From contig CM020619.1 of NCBI GenBank assembly GCA_009829735.1, positions 30,592,063 to 30,656,062 of the forward strand: a stretch of DNA of 64,000 bases. The letters are read 5' to 3'. The DNA comes from Pyropia yezoensis. Its lineage: Eukaryota > Rhodophyta > Bangiophyceae > Bangiales > Bangiaceae. The position numbers and the translations under genes were made by a program. Under the pieces are notes generated by a model. The model made no database searches. It worked only from the letters and a program-made list of their open reading frames with translations, and was not told the origin of the DNA. This document shows positions 43,601-54,480 of the stretch, piece after piece (the first letter of the stretch is position 1; each line of letters opens with the position of its first letter).

Positions 43601-45774
43601 GCTTCAAGGGTCTGTGGGACGGGCAACTGGGACGTATTGACGTGACACCCCACCGGATCACTCTGAATGATGGGGCCAGGCCTATTCGTTTTCAACCGTA
43701 CCGTACCGGGCTCTATCATCGGAACCTTATCAACAAAGAAGTGGAAAAGCAGACCAAGCTCGGGACCATTGAACCGTCTCAAGCTGAGTGGTCGTTCCCG
43801 GTTGTCTTGGTCCCGAAGCCCGATGGTACCCCGCGGTTCTGTGTTGACTACCGCAGACTGAACGATGTGACGGACAAATACACGTACCCGTTACGGAGGA
43901 TGGACGACTGTATCGACTTTCTGAGAGAAGCAACCGTGTTTCCTATGGTGGACGCGAACTGTGGTTACAGGCAGATCCCTGTTGTTGCCGAGGACCAGGA
44001 TAAGACAACGTTCACGTGTCACGAAGGAACTTTCCGGTACATCAGAATCCCCTTTGATCTCACGAACGCTCCGGCTACGTTTAAACGGGCCATCGACATG
44101 GTCCTGTCCGGGGTAAAGTGGAAGACGTGACTCGTGTACCTGGAAGATGTTATTTTTTTCTCTTAGAACCCTACGGAACACCTGGCTCGCCTGGAAGAGA
44201 TCTTTGGGCTACTCGCTAAGGCCGGTGTTTCCCTAAAGGCCAGCAAGTGCTTTTTGTTCCATGACGAAGTTGAGTACCGTGGCCATATCGTCGGCAAGGG
44301 CGAGCCCCGCGCGAACAAGAAGAACCTAGTCGGGATACGGGAAGCCAAGACACCGAGAGCCAAGAAGGACCTACGCAGTTTCCTTGGAATGTGTAATGTT
44401 TACCGTCGCTTAGTTAAGGACTATGCTCAGGTGGCCCGCCCTCTGTTGGCTATGACCAGTACCAAGGTACCCGACCCTCTGCCTCCTTTCACTCCTGCTC
44501 AGACGGATGTGTTCAAGGAACTCAAGTGCCGTCTAGCCCACACGCCGATCCTGGCGCTTCTGAGACACGCGAGCCAGTTTATTGTGGATACCGACGCGAG
44601 CGCTGCCCAGATCGAGTGCGTTTTGCTGCAGTCACAAGAGGACGGGGCCTACAAGCCCGTGGGTTACTGGAGCAGGGTCCTGACGCAAGCGGAACGGAAC
44701 TATAGTACCACGGAACGCTAGTGTCTTGCCGTTGTCTGGGCTCTGTTTCCGTCACGATCGTACCTAGAGGGGACACGCTTCGTTGTACGCACGGACCACA
44801 CCGCTTAAAGGTGGATGTTACACATGGACGGAGCCCATGGACGCTTGGCCCGTCGGCGACTCCAGTTAGCCGAGTACAATTATACCGTTGAGTCCCGTCC
44901 TTGTCAACACCACCCTGCTGCAGACTTTACGTCAAGGCTAGAAGCTACGGGACTTTACCGAGGACCTATACCCGAGGAGATACCTTCCCTGTTAACCATG
45001 GCCAACTTTGTTACCGGATGGGTCCGTCCGGACTTCAAGACGGATCGGGGGTACATGGGTGGCCTCCCCCGCGTGGGGTGACCAAATAGGGTGGTGAAGA
45101 AGAGGAGGAGATATGGGAGTTGGTGTTGGGGGTGCCAGGTGAGCTAAGGTGAGTTAAGGTAAAAAGAGGAGGGCTGGTCGACGTGACGACCTCCACGTCG
45201 ACCTGACGTGCCGGTTGACAGCAAGTTGCGTCGACCGCAAACGCAAGCTGCGTTCTTGTACCTCTATTCCGGGCCGACCGGGTCGGTCACAACTGAGGAG
45301 GGGGGAGTGAGGCAGTACTGACCCCACGAAGGGTGCAGAACTTGCCGTACGGGGACGGGAGACAAGTAGTCCTACCCGTTTCCCCCTTTGCATTTGAGTA
45401 TGAATTTCCTTATGCAAGGGATACTTAGTTTAGTTGTAAATCCAACTTGGACTTGAAGGTTGTCTGCATTTTATCGCCTGAATTTTCGTGTGGCCCGGTG
45501 GGCAGGTGCTGGGGTGGGAGAATCTGCGTGGTGAGAGTATGAGGAGACCCTGGAGGGAAGAGGGGACGAAAAGCGGGGCTGGGCCTTGCTTCCCCGTCCC
45601 GACCAAGAAACTGTTGGCCGACACACTATGCTCTTGTTCCGTCGTGGGGGGTTGCCCTGCAACAGGGTTCGTGTGTGTGCCACTTGCACTTCTTCCGGTT
45701 CCCCCGTTACAGGAAGGCAACCCCTATATACCGCCCCAACTTGGGTGCTGGTGTTTAGTGGGGCTTTTGCCACA
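40690..45774 (+). mobile_element. Old, broken Ty3/gypsy LTR element
   Basis: Parts run in the Ty3 order. A gag leader starts MTDLVPSGGRGRG (40690), followed by an Arg/Ser-rich segment. The gag capsid region is at 41300-41700 (FAGYPKFSGEEALKVFTWLR) and a degenerate zinc knuckle at ~42100. The aspartic protease is at ~42700 (AILDTGAGPSVI). Reverse transcriptase is at 43650-44450 (FCVDYRRLN, FPMVDANCGYRQIP) and RNase H at 44570-45000 (FIVDTDASAAQIECVLLQ). A full integrase is not seen, and there is no recognisable 5' LTR. The reading is interrupted several times (roughly half a dozen), so it is a fossil. The T-rich stretch 40080-40680 may be its leader. The last ~270 bp before the 3' LTR and the LTR itself are homologous to the young element at 16920-21936. 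Confidence 0.88.
45308..45774 (+). repeat. LTR of the same family as the 16.9-21.9 kb element
   Basis: 467 bp, starting TGAGGCAGTACTGACC and ending TTTTGCCACA. It matches the other LTRs in inverse window orientation (shared GGCCCGGTGGGCAGGTGCTG and AATTTTCGTGTGGCC blocks), with substantial divergence. A purine tract GAGGAGGGGGGAG precedes it, as expected for a 3' LTR. No direct duplication flanks it. Confidence 0.85.
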
Positions 45775-46959
45775 GCAATGACCAGACGCCATCCCCGGCG
45801 CCAGCAAACCTCCCGGGCAGCTGGGGAGGGAAGCGGGCCCGCCACCCGGGCCTGGACCGATACGTGAGCCGCCGTGGTGCCGCCGCAGACCAATATCAAG
45901 CCACCCGACGGGACCTCCGTCGGGACGCGAGTAGGAACACCCCCGATAGGATTTCCGGGCGCCTCGTCCTCGTCCGACGAACTAGCTCCCGCCAGGTAAG
46001 ACACCATGGCAGGAAGGGACGTGACGACCTCATCGTCCTCCATGTCCTCCAACAGGCGGTCGCCCACAGCCCCGGTCGCTACGGGGTCAGTCATATCGAG
46101 TGGGAGTAGGGACACCCCTAGCCTCCCGGACGAGAGTCCGTCCCACCCAAGCGTGTCAACCACCTCGGGACGTGCCAGGGACGCGCGGAAGCCCGCGCTT
46201 ATGTAGGCCTACGTCCGCACGCGAGGCCACCCGACGACGGGTAATAACGGCGCTCTCTAGCCGCCCCGTGCCACACGGGGGGACAGACGCCCTCCACGCA
46301 GGCGTCAGGGGAACCCCGGCCGCAGCCCCCCGTGGTGAATCAAGGGGGCACCCCTGACGCACCCACCCCAGCGTCACACGGGTAACTACCAACCACACCC
46401 GCCCTCGAGAGGGCAGGCCAGCACCCAGAAACCTGGGAGCGCTCCGATTGCACCACCCTACCCACGAAGGGTCGTGCAGCCGATCCCACATCGGGAAGAA
46501 CGTCGGTCCGGTAAATGGACCAACTGTATATCCTCACAAGAGGGGAAGAAACGCCTCCCCTCTAACCCATGTCTGGGTGGCTATCATGACCGGCCATAAA
46601 GCCCCGCCCTGTCGGAAAAAGATTGCGAGACGTATTTAACTCGGAAACACGAATTAACGTCCAACCCGAGGACGGGTCGAATCTAAGGGGGGGATACGTA
46701 GCAATTTTGGACCCGTATTGCTATCACAACTTAGGGGGGTCTACATCTCATTCTTACCTTTCATTTCGTGGGTTCATAATGGCTACGGTGTCCACGAGTT
46801 GCGTATAGCCAGAGCGACTTCCGTATTGGAGGGGAGCGTACTTCGAGGACGTCTCCGCGGGTTCATAAGGATAGGCCGGCGGCGGATCCGCCACCGGCGA
46901 TAGGAGAACAACAAACTCCTCCCATTTGGGCTCCCATCTTGGTCCCGTGGCCTGCGCTC
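45775..46959. other. Unassigned sequence between LTR and pogo relic
   Basis: Frames on the minus strand (45775-46163, 46156-46491) are of mixed composition and match nothing known. A GAGGGGAAGAAACGCCTCCCCTC inverted repeat occurs at ~46540. It may be internal sequence of a further decayed element. Confidence 0.35.
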
Positions 46960-48464
46960 CTAGGACAGCAACCTTGGCCTCCTGGTGACTCTGACGCAGA
47001 TCCCCCCTGGTAAGTGTTCCCTGCGAGTAGACAGGTAACGGATCCCTATTGTGTACACAAGGCCGCCTGCAGAGACTTCGAGCGCGGGGGTCACCCCCAA
47101 AAAGCCGCCGCACTTCCGCCCCGTCCACGCCTTCCCCCCTCGGTGCACCTTGCTCACGCACAAACGGTAACGGCGTAGCTTTCTGGTAGCCTCCTTGGAC
47201 TCCCACTCACGCACACCGTCGGCCTCTTTCCGGGCTCTCTTGGCTTGCCGAACCGCCTTGGCCGCATCCTCCTTGGCGGCCTCCTCCTGCAACTCTCGAT
47301 GGTGCTCCAGGAGCGCAATGGGCGAGTGCAGAACTGTGCGCATCACCACAGCCTGGCCGCTTGCAGACCCAGCACGGGAATCCTTCAATCGGGCCTGCGC
47401 GTCCTGGATAACAGTCACAGCCGCTGCGCGCGCGGCATTAACGTTCGTCTCCCCGGTCTCCACCATGCCGAGGTTGATGCTCGCATTAGCCTGCGTCAAA
47501 TCGGGGTTGAAGGGCCAAAGGCCACAGCGGCGGAAAGCGTCATGAATGATTGGCCTCGCAAAGGCGCGGCGCTCAGCCACGTACGTAGCTTGCAGGAAGG
47601 TGTCTCGGCTGTCTGTGTTGGAAAGTATGGCATCCATCAAGGCGGCCTCATTGCGGAGGGTCTTGTCCGACTGCAGCGACCCAAAAGGGGACTCGTCCAG
47701 CGGCTGCGTGATGCAGGAGGTTTTTGGGGGCAGGGAGTTGAGGTACAGGCCCAGCCTCAGGGTATGCTCGAAAACATCCGGACGCCGGTGAGCAGCCAGC
47801 TGGTCCCTAAAAATCAGCGCCGGGATGCCGGGGTTGCATTTGTGCCACTCCTCGGCGACCTTGTCCAAAACAGCTTGGAAGATGTCGGCGTCCAGGTAGT
47901 CCGTATCATTCCAGCAGAAATACCGCGGTCACGTGTCACGCGTTTTCCCGATTATCTTCTCCATGGTGAATTTGACCGCTGCCATGTTGCCCTCTCCAAA
48001 TCGCCCCTTGATGATGAAGTGCTGCTGCTTGAGGAAGGTCTTGAGCTCCACGCAAAAGCTGACCACCCCGCCGAGCACCTCTGTTCCCGCCCGCTTATCC
48101 GCCAAGGCCTTGCAGGACCGCCTGCTCAACTCCTTGCGGTGTCGTGACACAAAGCGAGCCACCCACTGCCGCGACATCTTGACGCCTCACTTGCGCTCCA
48201 CCAGCTGCCTCGTCTGGTCCACGCTCAGCATCACGTTGTTGAGACTAAAGGCCTTGGCGAGAGCCGCCAGTACTGCCTCACGCGCGGGGCTCATCCTCCT
48301 TTCCCCGTTGGTCCTATGGGTGCCGCTGAGGGAGCTGTAGTAGGAAACCCGTACCGAGCGACGGAGCGGTTGGTCTCGGCCGCCACGTGTTCAATGGCCT
48401 CCCGCACAGTTACGAACTTCTTCTTGGTGTCCTCGAGCAGAGCGATCACAGGTGCAGTCTTCAT
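46960..48464 (-). mobile_element. Pogo/Tigger-type DNA transposon relic (CENP-B-like transposase)
   Basis: Pieces in transposase order on the minus strand are as follows. Near 48464-48291, MKTAPVIALLEDTKKKF and VREAIEHVAAETNRSVARYG form a psq-type helix-turn-helix. Near 48290-48190 lies SLNNVMLSVDQTRQLVERK. At 48177-47929, MSRQWVARFVSRHRKELSRR is a CENPB-type DNA-binding part. At ~47920-46960, WNDTDYLD, then ALIFRDQLAAHRRPDVFEHT, LPPKTSCITQPLDESPFGSL and an Ala/Lys/Arg coiled tail are the DDE second half. Stops at 48291 and 48190, plus missing catalytic-core sequence between ~47930 and 47900, make it inactive. Single-domain exaptation cannot be excluded but is not suggested. Terminal repeats not found. 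Confidence 0.82.
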
Positions 48465-48479
48465 AGCAGGGGTCTTGAT

Positions 48480-48870
48480 GAGCGGTGGTTGACGATGGTG
48501 GGAAGTGGTGAGCGGTCGGGGGCGTGGGGTAGAGTGGGGGGGGGGACCTTGAAAACCCGCCCTGATGCGCGGTGGTGGGCGATGTGGGGCTGCCGCGGGC
48601 GGTGGTCTGCGGCGGTAGGCGACCGCTGAGGGCAGTAGTAGACGTTCGCACCCGGTCGAGGGCGGGGTGGGGTGCAGTGGTGCGCCGCTGTAGGTGAGGG
48701 TTGAAGAGGGGGGGGTGACAGCGGAGCAACCGGCGGTGGGCAGAGGCAGAGGGCGATGTTGGGCTGCGGCGAGTGGTCGTGGGAAGCGGTAGGCGACCAT
48801 GGCGGGCATTGGTGGGCATATGTAGTCAGCGGTGGCCGAGGCGGGCTACGGGGCGGGCGGGGCATGGCAC
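48480..48870. repeat. G/T-rich degenerate minisatellite
   Basis: GGTGGGCGATGTGGGGCTGC-like and GGTAGGCGACC-like units recur irregularly next to the pogo relic. The minus strand reads as Pro/His/Arg repeats without a domain. Confidence 0.6.
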
Positions 48871-50467
48871 GGGGCGGGGGGACTACGGGGCGACCAGTTG
48901 CACGCCCACATCAGCACAGCAGGGGATATCCTGATGAGTGATTGCCCGCCCAAATTCATGCGCGACGCCATCTGGCGGGACTGTCGGATGCGAGTCAGTG
49001 TGTATAAATGTGAGTCTTTGGAAGTGCCTCAGAGCATCTCCTAGAGGTCCGGCAAACGCAGTCACGGAGGACGAAGTTGCTCTCTCCACTGCCTCCTACG
49101 TCTGCGAGCCGGGAGGTTCAATCAATTTTGACCGTCTTTAAGTGACACACGAAGGCTAAAAATTAGTCTAGAGCACTCCCAATCAAAACAGAAAACTCGT
49201 GCGTGCGTGGTATTGCAGTTCTCCCAATTTTGTCCCATGTGGACAAGAGCAAGAGCAAACTGTGTTTGACCAATGATATGACTCAGATGCTGCCTCTCTG
49301 GCCAATGACTGCCCTGCATGAGGGTCCGTTGTTGTACGAACTGTGTGATCGGGGGTTCTCTCGGGATTTCTGACCACTTTGAGGGCAGAACAAGCACCGG
49401 TCGAGCGCTTCGGACTGTTCTTGACAGAGATGACCAGAGATAAAGGGCCAACCTGCGAGATCCGATGAAAAAACAAGAGTGTGTTGACCAACCAGCGTTC
49501 GTTGCGAGAGCAGTTGTGGCCATAGCCAATCATCAGGTTCTTCCGACAGACGTGTTGCAGCACGCCATTGGTCAGCCCTCTGCTGCGAGCATGCGATTGG
49601 CCCTTGCTCTTGTACACTTGCTCTTGCTCTTGTCCACATGGGACAAAATTAGAAAAACTGCAATACCTGAGCTAAGTCGGGTAAAGGAGGAGGGAGGAAA
49701 GCTGGTGCCGTGATCATCTCAAAATGTAATGTGACAGTTGAGAAACTGTTGTGAACTTCAGTCGTGCATTGGAGTAAGTATTGCATTTGTGGAGAAAAAG
49801 TGGAGTTTGAATAACGTGGTTTCAATACGGACTATTGACATTCCTTGATTCGCCTTGCAGGTGTACGTACTGTGGCTGTGGCAAGTCAGCTTGCCTTTCG
49901 AGGCAGCCAGCTGACTGCAGTGACGACAGGCCGGCGGTTCGATGTATATGGACTAGGAATTATAGCCATATGGGGATTGAGAGGGGCGGTCAGGGCGGGG
50001 GGAAAGGGTTCCTGGTGAGGGGAAGAGGACGCTGACGTGGAAGGGCGTGCTATGGACGGTGGCGGCGCTCCTTGTCTTGCACCAGCCTTCGCTTTGCTAC
50101 TTCGCCACTCGCGGTTCACCACGGGCAGGGGTGCCGCGGGTATCGCCGCCCATCCCCGACAAAGAGGGGGTGGGGCGCCCCGCCCGGCACTGCGGGACTG
50201 GCCAGCTGTGGATGGCGGTGATGGCGGCAGTGACCACGAACAGACCTGTGACGGTGAACGCACCGTCTGCTCTTTTGCCACGGCCGGCCTGAGACCGAGT
50301 TCAGGGAGCTAATGCAGAGAATAACGTTATGCAACGTAACTTGAGCAAGCCCGAAGTCCTTACCTTGTATAGAAGTAAAACTATCTCCCGCGACTCACGC
50401 ACATATCAGCCGAACAACCGACGCGTCTACAAGAAACGCCCCAAGACCTGGTCAGCATGTGCGCCCA
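48871..50467. other. Intergenic containing one inverted-repeat element
   Basis: No host gene recognised. It holds the inverted-repeat element at 49209-49667 and, near 50320-50340, a small ATAACGTTAT palindrome. GC is lower than in host genes. Confidence 0.45.
49209..49667. mobile_element. 459-bp element with about 50-bp terminal inverted repeats
   Basis: The left end, GGTATTGCAGTT followed by AATTTTGTCCCATGTGGACA and AGAGCAAGAGCAA (49209-49258), is repeated in inverse at 49618-49667 with 3-4 differences. The interior has no transposase. No convincing target duplication was found, so ends could extend a little. Probably a MITE of unknown superfamily. Confidence 0.75.
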
Positions 50468-51313
50468 CTATGTGCACAAGGACACTGCCGCCACGGATTC
50501 CCCGGCCTCCCTCCCCCGGTCCACTTCCTGCTGGAGGGGGCGGAGAGTGCGGGCCGGCCCGCCCTCTGCCCCTCCAGAGTCGACGCTGCTGGCGCCGTGT
50601 CCATCCCCAACCGCCGCGGGGGCACCCCCCACAGGTCCACCCCCCCCTCCTCCCCCCCCTCCCCCTCCACCAAACCCCGTGCTCAGCCGCAGGAAGGTCA
50701 TGGCCAGCGCGGTCACAGTCGCGGCCGCACCAAAAACCCACCGCGTGGTCCGGTTCTCGCTACGTTCCAGCTCTGTGTAGAGCTTGGCAACGGCAGTCTC
50801 AAGTTTGCGCTCAACCAAAACAACGTCTGAGCGCATGGTCGCCACGTCCGCCTTCTCCAACAGCTGCAGCTCGGCGCGGAGCGAAGCGAAATCCACCTTG
50901 GACGGTGTCGAGGCGGCCGTGCCCTCTGACACGTGCTGCACAATGGAAGCAAAAGCGGAAGTGATGGCTGCAGCCTGGGAGGCCGTCAGACCCGCTGCCG
51001 AGAGAGCGCTATGCAGCTGCAGCGTGTCAAAGGTCGCGGGATGAATAGCAATGGGGGGGGCGCCGCCGGACGATGACGGAGGGGGAGGCGACGTGGAGGA
51101 CGAGGCAGAGGACGAAGTGCACTCGGGGGTAGCAGAAGTCGCGGCAGCAGGAGAGGGGTCCTGGCGACCGCCGTCGGCTGCAGTGGAGGAACCGCGCCGA
51201 GGAGGGCAACAGACGACTGGCCGGCAGTGGGACCCGCTGAGACGTAGCCGAGTGAGCTGCTGCACCTGTAGGCGGGCGGCAGGCTGCGACGCTGCCAGCA
51301 AAAGTCGCAACAT
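50468..51313 (-). CDS. CCDC90/MCUR1-type (DUF1640) mitochondrial coiled-coil protein
   Basis: The 281-residue protein has an N-terminal Arg/Ser/Ala presequence (MLRLLLAASQPAARLQVQQL) suggesting mitochondrial import. The family head domain starts near residue 95 (FDTLQLHSALSAAGLTASQA, then AAAITSAFASIV). A predicted coiled coil covers about 140-188 (FASLRAELQLLEKADVATMR, then LETAVAKLYTELERSENR) and a membrane segment about 191-210 (RWVFGAAATVTALAMTFLRL). This order is that of CCDC90A/B, which in animals relates to the mitochondrial calcium uniporter and proline metabolism; the role here is inference. The ~70-residue Gly/Ala tail after the membrane segment is longer than usual. Single exon, ATG at 51313. 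Confidence 0.85.
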   Translation of the reverse strand: MLRLLLAASQPAARLQVQQLTRLRLSGSHCRPVVCCPPRRGSSTAADGGRQDPSPAAATSATPECTSSSASSSTSPPPPSSSGGAPPIAIHPATFDTLQLHSALSAAGLTASQAAAITSAFASIVQHVSEGTAASTPSKVDFASLRAELQLLEKADVATMRSDVVLVERKLETAVAKLYTELERSENRTTRWVFGAAATVTALAMTFLRLSTGFGGGGGGGGGGGGPVGGAPAAVGDGHGASSVDSGGAEGGPARTLRPLQQEVDRGREAGESVAAVSLCT

Positions 51314-52258
51314 GGTGGCAGCCAGAGGGCCAGCAGCGAGCGACGGGGGCAGAGTGCCGGACGCCGCCAGGGATGTTCGGCATGAGGATCGGTGCCAGTC
51401 GAGAAGCAGTCGCCGAGCAGTCGGCGCCGAAGCCTTGGATGAGAGGCGACTGGCAGCCTTGGAATTAAGTTTAGTTTGTGGTGAAGCACTAAGTTGGTCG
51501 CCACATGTCTAGGAGCCGGGTGTGGCCAATCGCGGCGCTGAAGGGGAGGGGGCCGGGAGGGAGGAGGGGAGGGGTCCCCCACGACTGGGGGCGGGTGCCG
51601 GGTGCCCGCCAGACCACCGCCCAGAACCTCAGAGCGACGCGGCGCTCACAAGAGGGGGAGCGGAGAGCGTAGCGCGTCTTGCCTTTGACTTGCGTACTCC
51701 AGGACACGTCGCGGGGAGACAGAAAGCCGCCCGACGATGATGACAAGGACTTTGCTGCGAGGCATACAGTACGGTATGACTGGCCGCACTCCATGCTACT
51801 CATTCAACGACATCTGCCCTACACAGTTCTGCTGGTGAGTGCACGCTGAGAGACGTGACAGTGAGGAGTTCTCTAGCATGCCAACGACGGCGCAGCTGAG
51901 CACCTCGCCCTGCTAGGAAAAACAGGTGATGGGCGGCAGTGGCGCACCCGCCTTCGAAGCGCGTACGGTCGTGGCCATGCCCCCACCCACCCACAACGTC
52001 AGGTTGGTCCTATCTTGTTGCCACTGACCGCTGAGACAGGTCCAGAGACCCCATGAGAGCGCGGTTTGCCGTCGAGCGAAGAGTACGGTACGAGGATTTT
52101 CACGGAAACAGAACTGAGGAGAGCAAGAAACACCAATTGGTATGAACGCGAGGTAGGAAAACACAGAGGGGGACAAGGGTGCCCCAACAGGACAAGCACG
52201 GACGCAGGGTCCGCAAGAGACAAGAAGGCAACCAAGAGTGGAGACCCGAACGCTACCA
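51314..52258. other. Intergenic, no gene recognised
   Basis: Frames on both strands are short and unassigned. It would contain any downstream exon of the photolyase-like gene, but I could not identify one. Confidence 0.45.
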
Positions 52259-53134
52259 TCACACGCCGACCGACGTGCGCACCTCTGCGCGCACCACTGA
52301 CGACGCAACGTAGCTCCGCCAGACCAGCTCGGACATCAGGGCACCAGCCGCACGCGCGGGCTTGCCGCCCTTCGCCACTGTTGAGCGCAATTGCTCAGCC
52401 ACCATGCGGGGGGACGCCACCCCGAGCTCCAGGGCCGCCTTGACCGCCAGAATCCGGCCCGGCCGCATCGACGAGAGAGAAGCCTGGGCCTTGCGGAGGA
52501 CCGCCGCGGCCGCCTGGCCATTCACATTCGCTGGCAGGGCGGTGTTTGTCGCATCACCGGCAGCGCCCTGCGGCGACTGCGGCAGGCGCGACGGGGACGC
52601 TGTCGGGGGAGGGGCCGTCAACTTAGAGACAGCATCGACAAACGTCGGCAGGGTCTTCTTCTCCTTAAGCGGCGCGTGCAGGGTGTTGCTCCAAAACGCC
52701 TCCACGTCCACGCCCGCATCCGCCAGCTGTTGGATGACGCGCCCCTCGATGCGCGTCGGCTCCGCCATCTCGGAATGGTTGAAGACGACCTGCTGGATGT
52801 TGTACTGACGCACCAGGCCAAGCAGCGTCTCGCCAACTGACGTGGTCGCCGTGGCGCGCACCACCAGAGACGTGCCGGCGGCAGAGAGCTCGTCGCGCAG
52901 CCGAACAATGGCAGAGAGGTAATCAGGAGAGCATGCCTTGGAAGTAGAGACAAATGGCACGAAGACGCCGCCGGGAACCGAGGCCCGCTCGGCCGCGGCC
53001 GTCAGCGCAGCATTATCAGCCAAGCGCAGATCCGAATGGAACCACATCAGCACCCGCGAAGGACGGCCACCGGCAGGGGGAGGCTGGGCAAAGGCAGCAC
53101 CGGACGACTGCTCTCGAGGACAAGAACACGCCAT
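52259..53134 (-). CDS. Photolyase/cryptochrome N-terminal-domain protein, short
   Basis: The 291-residue protein begins with the photolyase alpha/beta domain: VLMWFHSDLRLADNAALTAA (about 28-47, the W.R.DLRL.DN signature), GVFVPFV, LVVRATA, QYNIQQVVFNHSEM and VEAFWSNTLHAPLKEKKTLP. A ~40-residue Ala/Pro linker follows. The start of the helical domain is then recognisable (RILAVKAALELGVASPRMVA like the family's G-SPR motif, and SELVWRSYVA like ELxWRDF), but the rest of the FAD-binding domain is absent before the stop at 52259. A GTGCGC donor-like sequence near 52280 leaves room for an unseen 3' exon. As read, it has the antenna-type domain but cannot bind FAD normally. It may be a PHR-domain-only protein or a truncated gene. 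Confidence 0.82.
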   Translation of the reverse strand: MACSCPREQSSGAAFAQPPPAGGRPSRVLMWFHSDLRLADNAALTAAAERASVPGGVFVPFVSTSKACSPDYLSAIVRLRDELSAAGTSLVVRATATTSVGETLLGLVRQYNIQQVVFNHSEMAEPTRIEGRVIQQLADAGVDVEAFWSNTLHAPLKEKKTLPTFVDAVSKLTAPPPTASPSRLPQSPQGAAGDATNTALPANVNGQAAAAVLRKAQASLSSMRPGRILAVKAALELGVASPRMVAEQLRSTVAKGGKPARAAGALMSELVWRSYVASSVVRAEVRTSVGV

Positions 53135-54480
53135 TGGTGATGCAGAGGATCAACAGCAAGACGGCAAAGAGAGGCAAACGCAAGGAAACATAGAAATGAA
53201 CGAATGACGTCAGAACCTGTGGAGACGAAACCATCATGTTGTTGGTAACAAGGACACGATGACACCGTGGTGGATCACAAAAGCAACGGGGTACTCGCAA
53301 GAAAGTGACTCCAATCCAACCCACTCTGGGCGTCGACGTACCGGCTGGCGGAGCGTGTGAGTCAGCGGTCGGCGTGCAACAGCCGCAGCCCGGGACGGTG
53401 CGATCGTAAGCGGCACCGTGCCAAGCCTGGAAAGAGCAAACCGAAAACAACAGGGAGGCCGTAACGATAAACACCAGGCGAGCGAGCCAGAAGATCACAA
53501 CTAGCGCATCACCACACACGAACGAGTAGCGCGGCACACCCGGGTCAGTCGACCGGCACACACATCGCAATACAAAACGTCTGCAGACTGTTCTGGCAGC
53601 CGGCACACAAAGGGTGAGCTTGACGGTCGAGAGCAGCCACCAATCCAAGTACAACGAGAGTGCCATCCCAACGTACGGAGACACCGTCGACGCAGCAGAC
53701 GAAAGCTGGGCGGCCGCAGCCGCAGCTGCCGCCGCAGCAGCAGGGGCGCCCACAAACGCGGCCGGCGGCGCCATGACGGGCGGGACAGGTGGCCTGGGGA
53801 GAGGGTGGGAGACACGAGTGATGGCACGGCACCGTCAAGCAGCGGAGCGGCAGGCACACACGCTTGAATGAATGGCGGCGAATGGGTTGGTGGGTGAAGG
53901 GTGCGGCGAGAGCTGCTTGTTCGCGATCGTGGAGGCTGGGCGGGGTGGGGGGATATGCATGGAGTTGGGCGGCACTTCGAGGGGTGGCAGCATCACGAGT
54001 AGTCAGAAGGGGGCAACAAACTGCATTCGCGCCGATGGCGGGAGGGCCCCCACGCCAAGCGCGCCTGCGAGCATCTCGCAGCTCGGATCCCGGGGATGGC
54101 TGGACCGCCCCTTGGAGGGCGCCCGGGGAGGGGGGGACACGCTGCATGAGGCCGCCATTCTGATGCATCCCTGGCATGCCTGCTGGGCTAGCCGAGATCT
54201 GAACCACCCAGATCCCTGGTCAGGTCAAGAGGGCAACTTCCTGGTGTGCTGATGCGAGCAGCAAGAATTCCACTGCCTCTCGCATCCCATCGTCTGACAT
54301 TGACCACCTGCTAATTTCATGGATGAGACGCTGCATGCGGGAATAGCCTAGATACACACCCCAAAATGATATTTCGCCATCCCCCAATCGATAAATCGTT
54401 TGATAGCCCGCTCGTCGATCCAAGCGCGGTCTTGGCACCGAGGTCCTGTGTCACCTGACGTGCGTCCCGCGCGCGGGTGA
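53135..54480. other. Intergenic with one Ala-rich minus-strand frame
   Basis: The minus frame starting at 53774 has a poly-Ala stretch then VSPYVGMALSLYLDWWLLST, a possible membrane segment, before becoming unconvincing. It could be the first exon of a small membrane protein, but no family is recognised. Confidence 0.35.

Noticed and set aside
45308-45774. Solo LTR
   Set aside because: The 5' flank is a purine tract plus internal sequence shared with the related element, and no direct duplication flanks it, so it is a 3' LTR.
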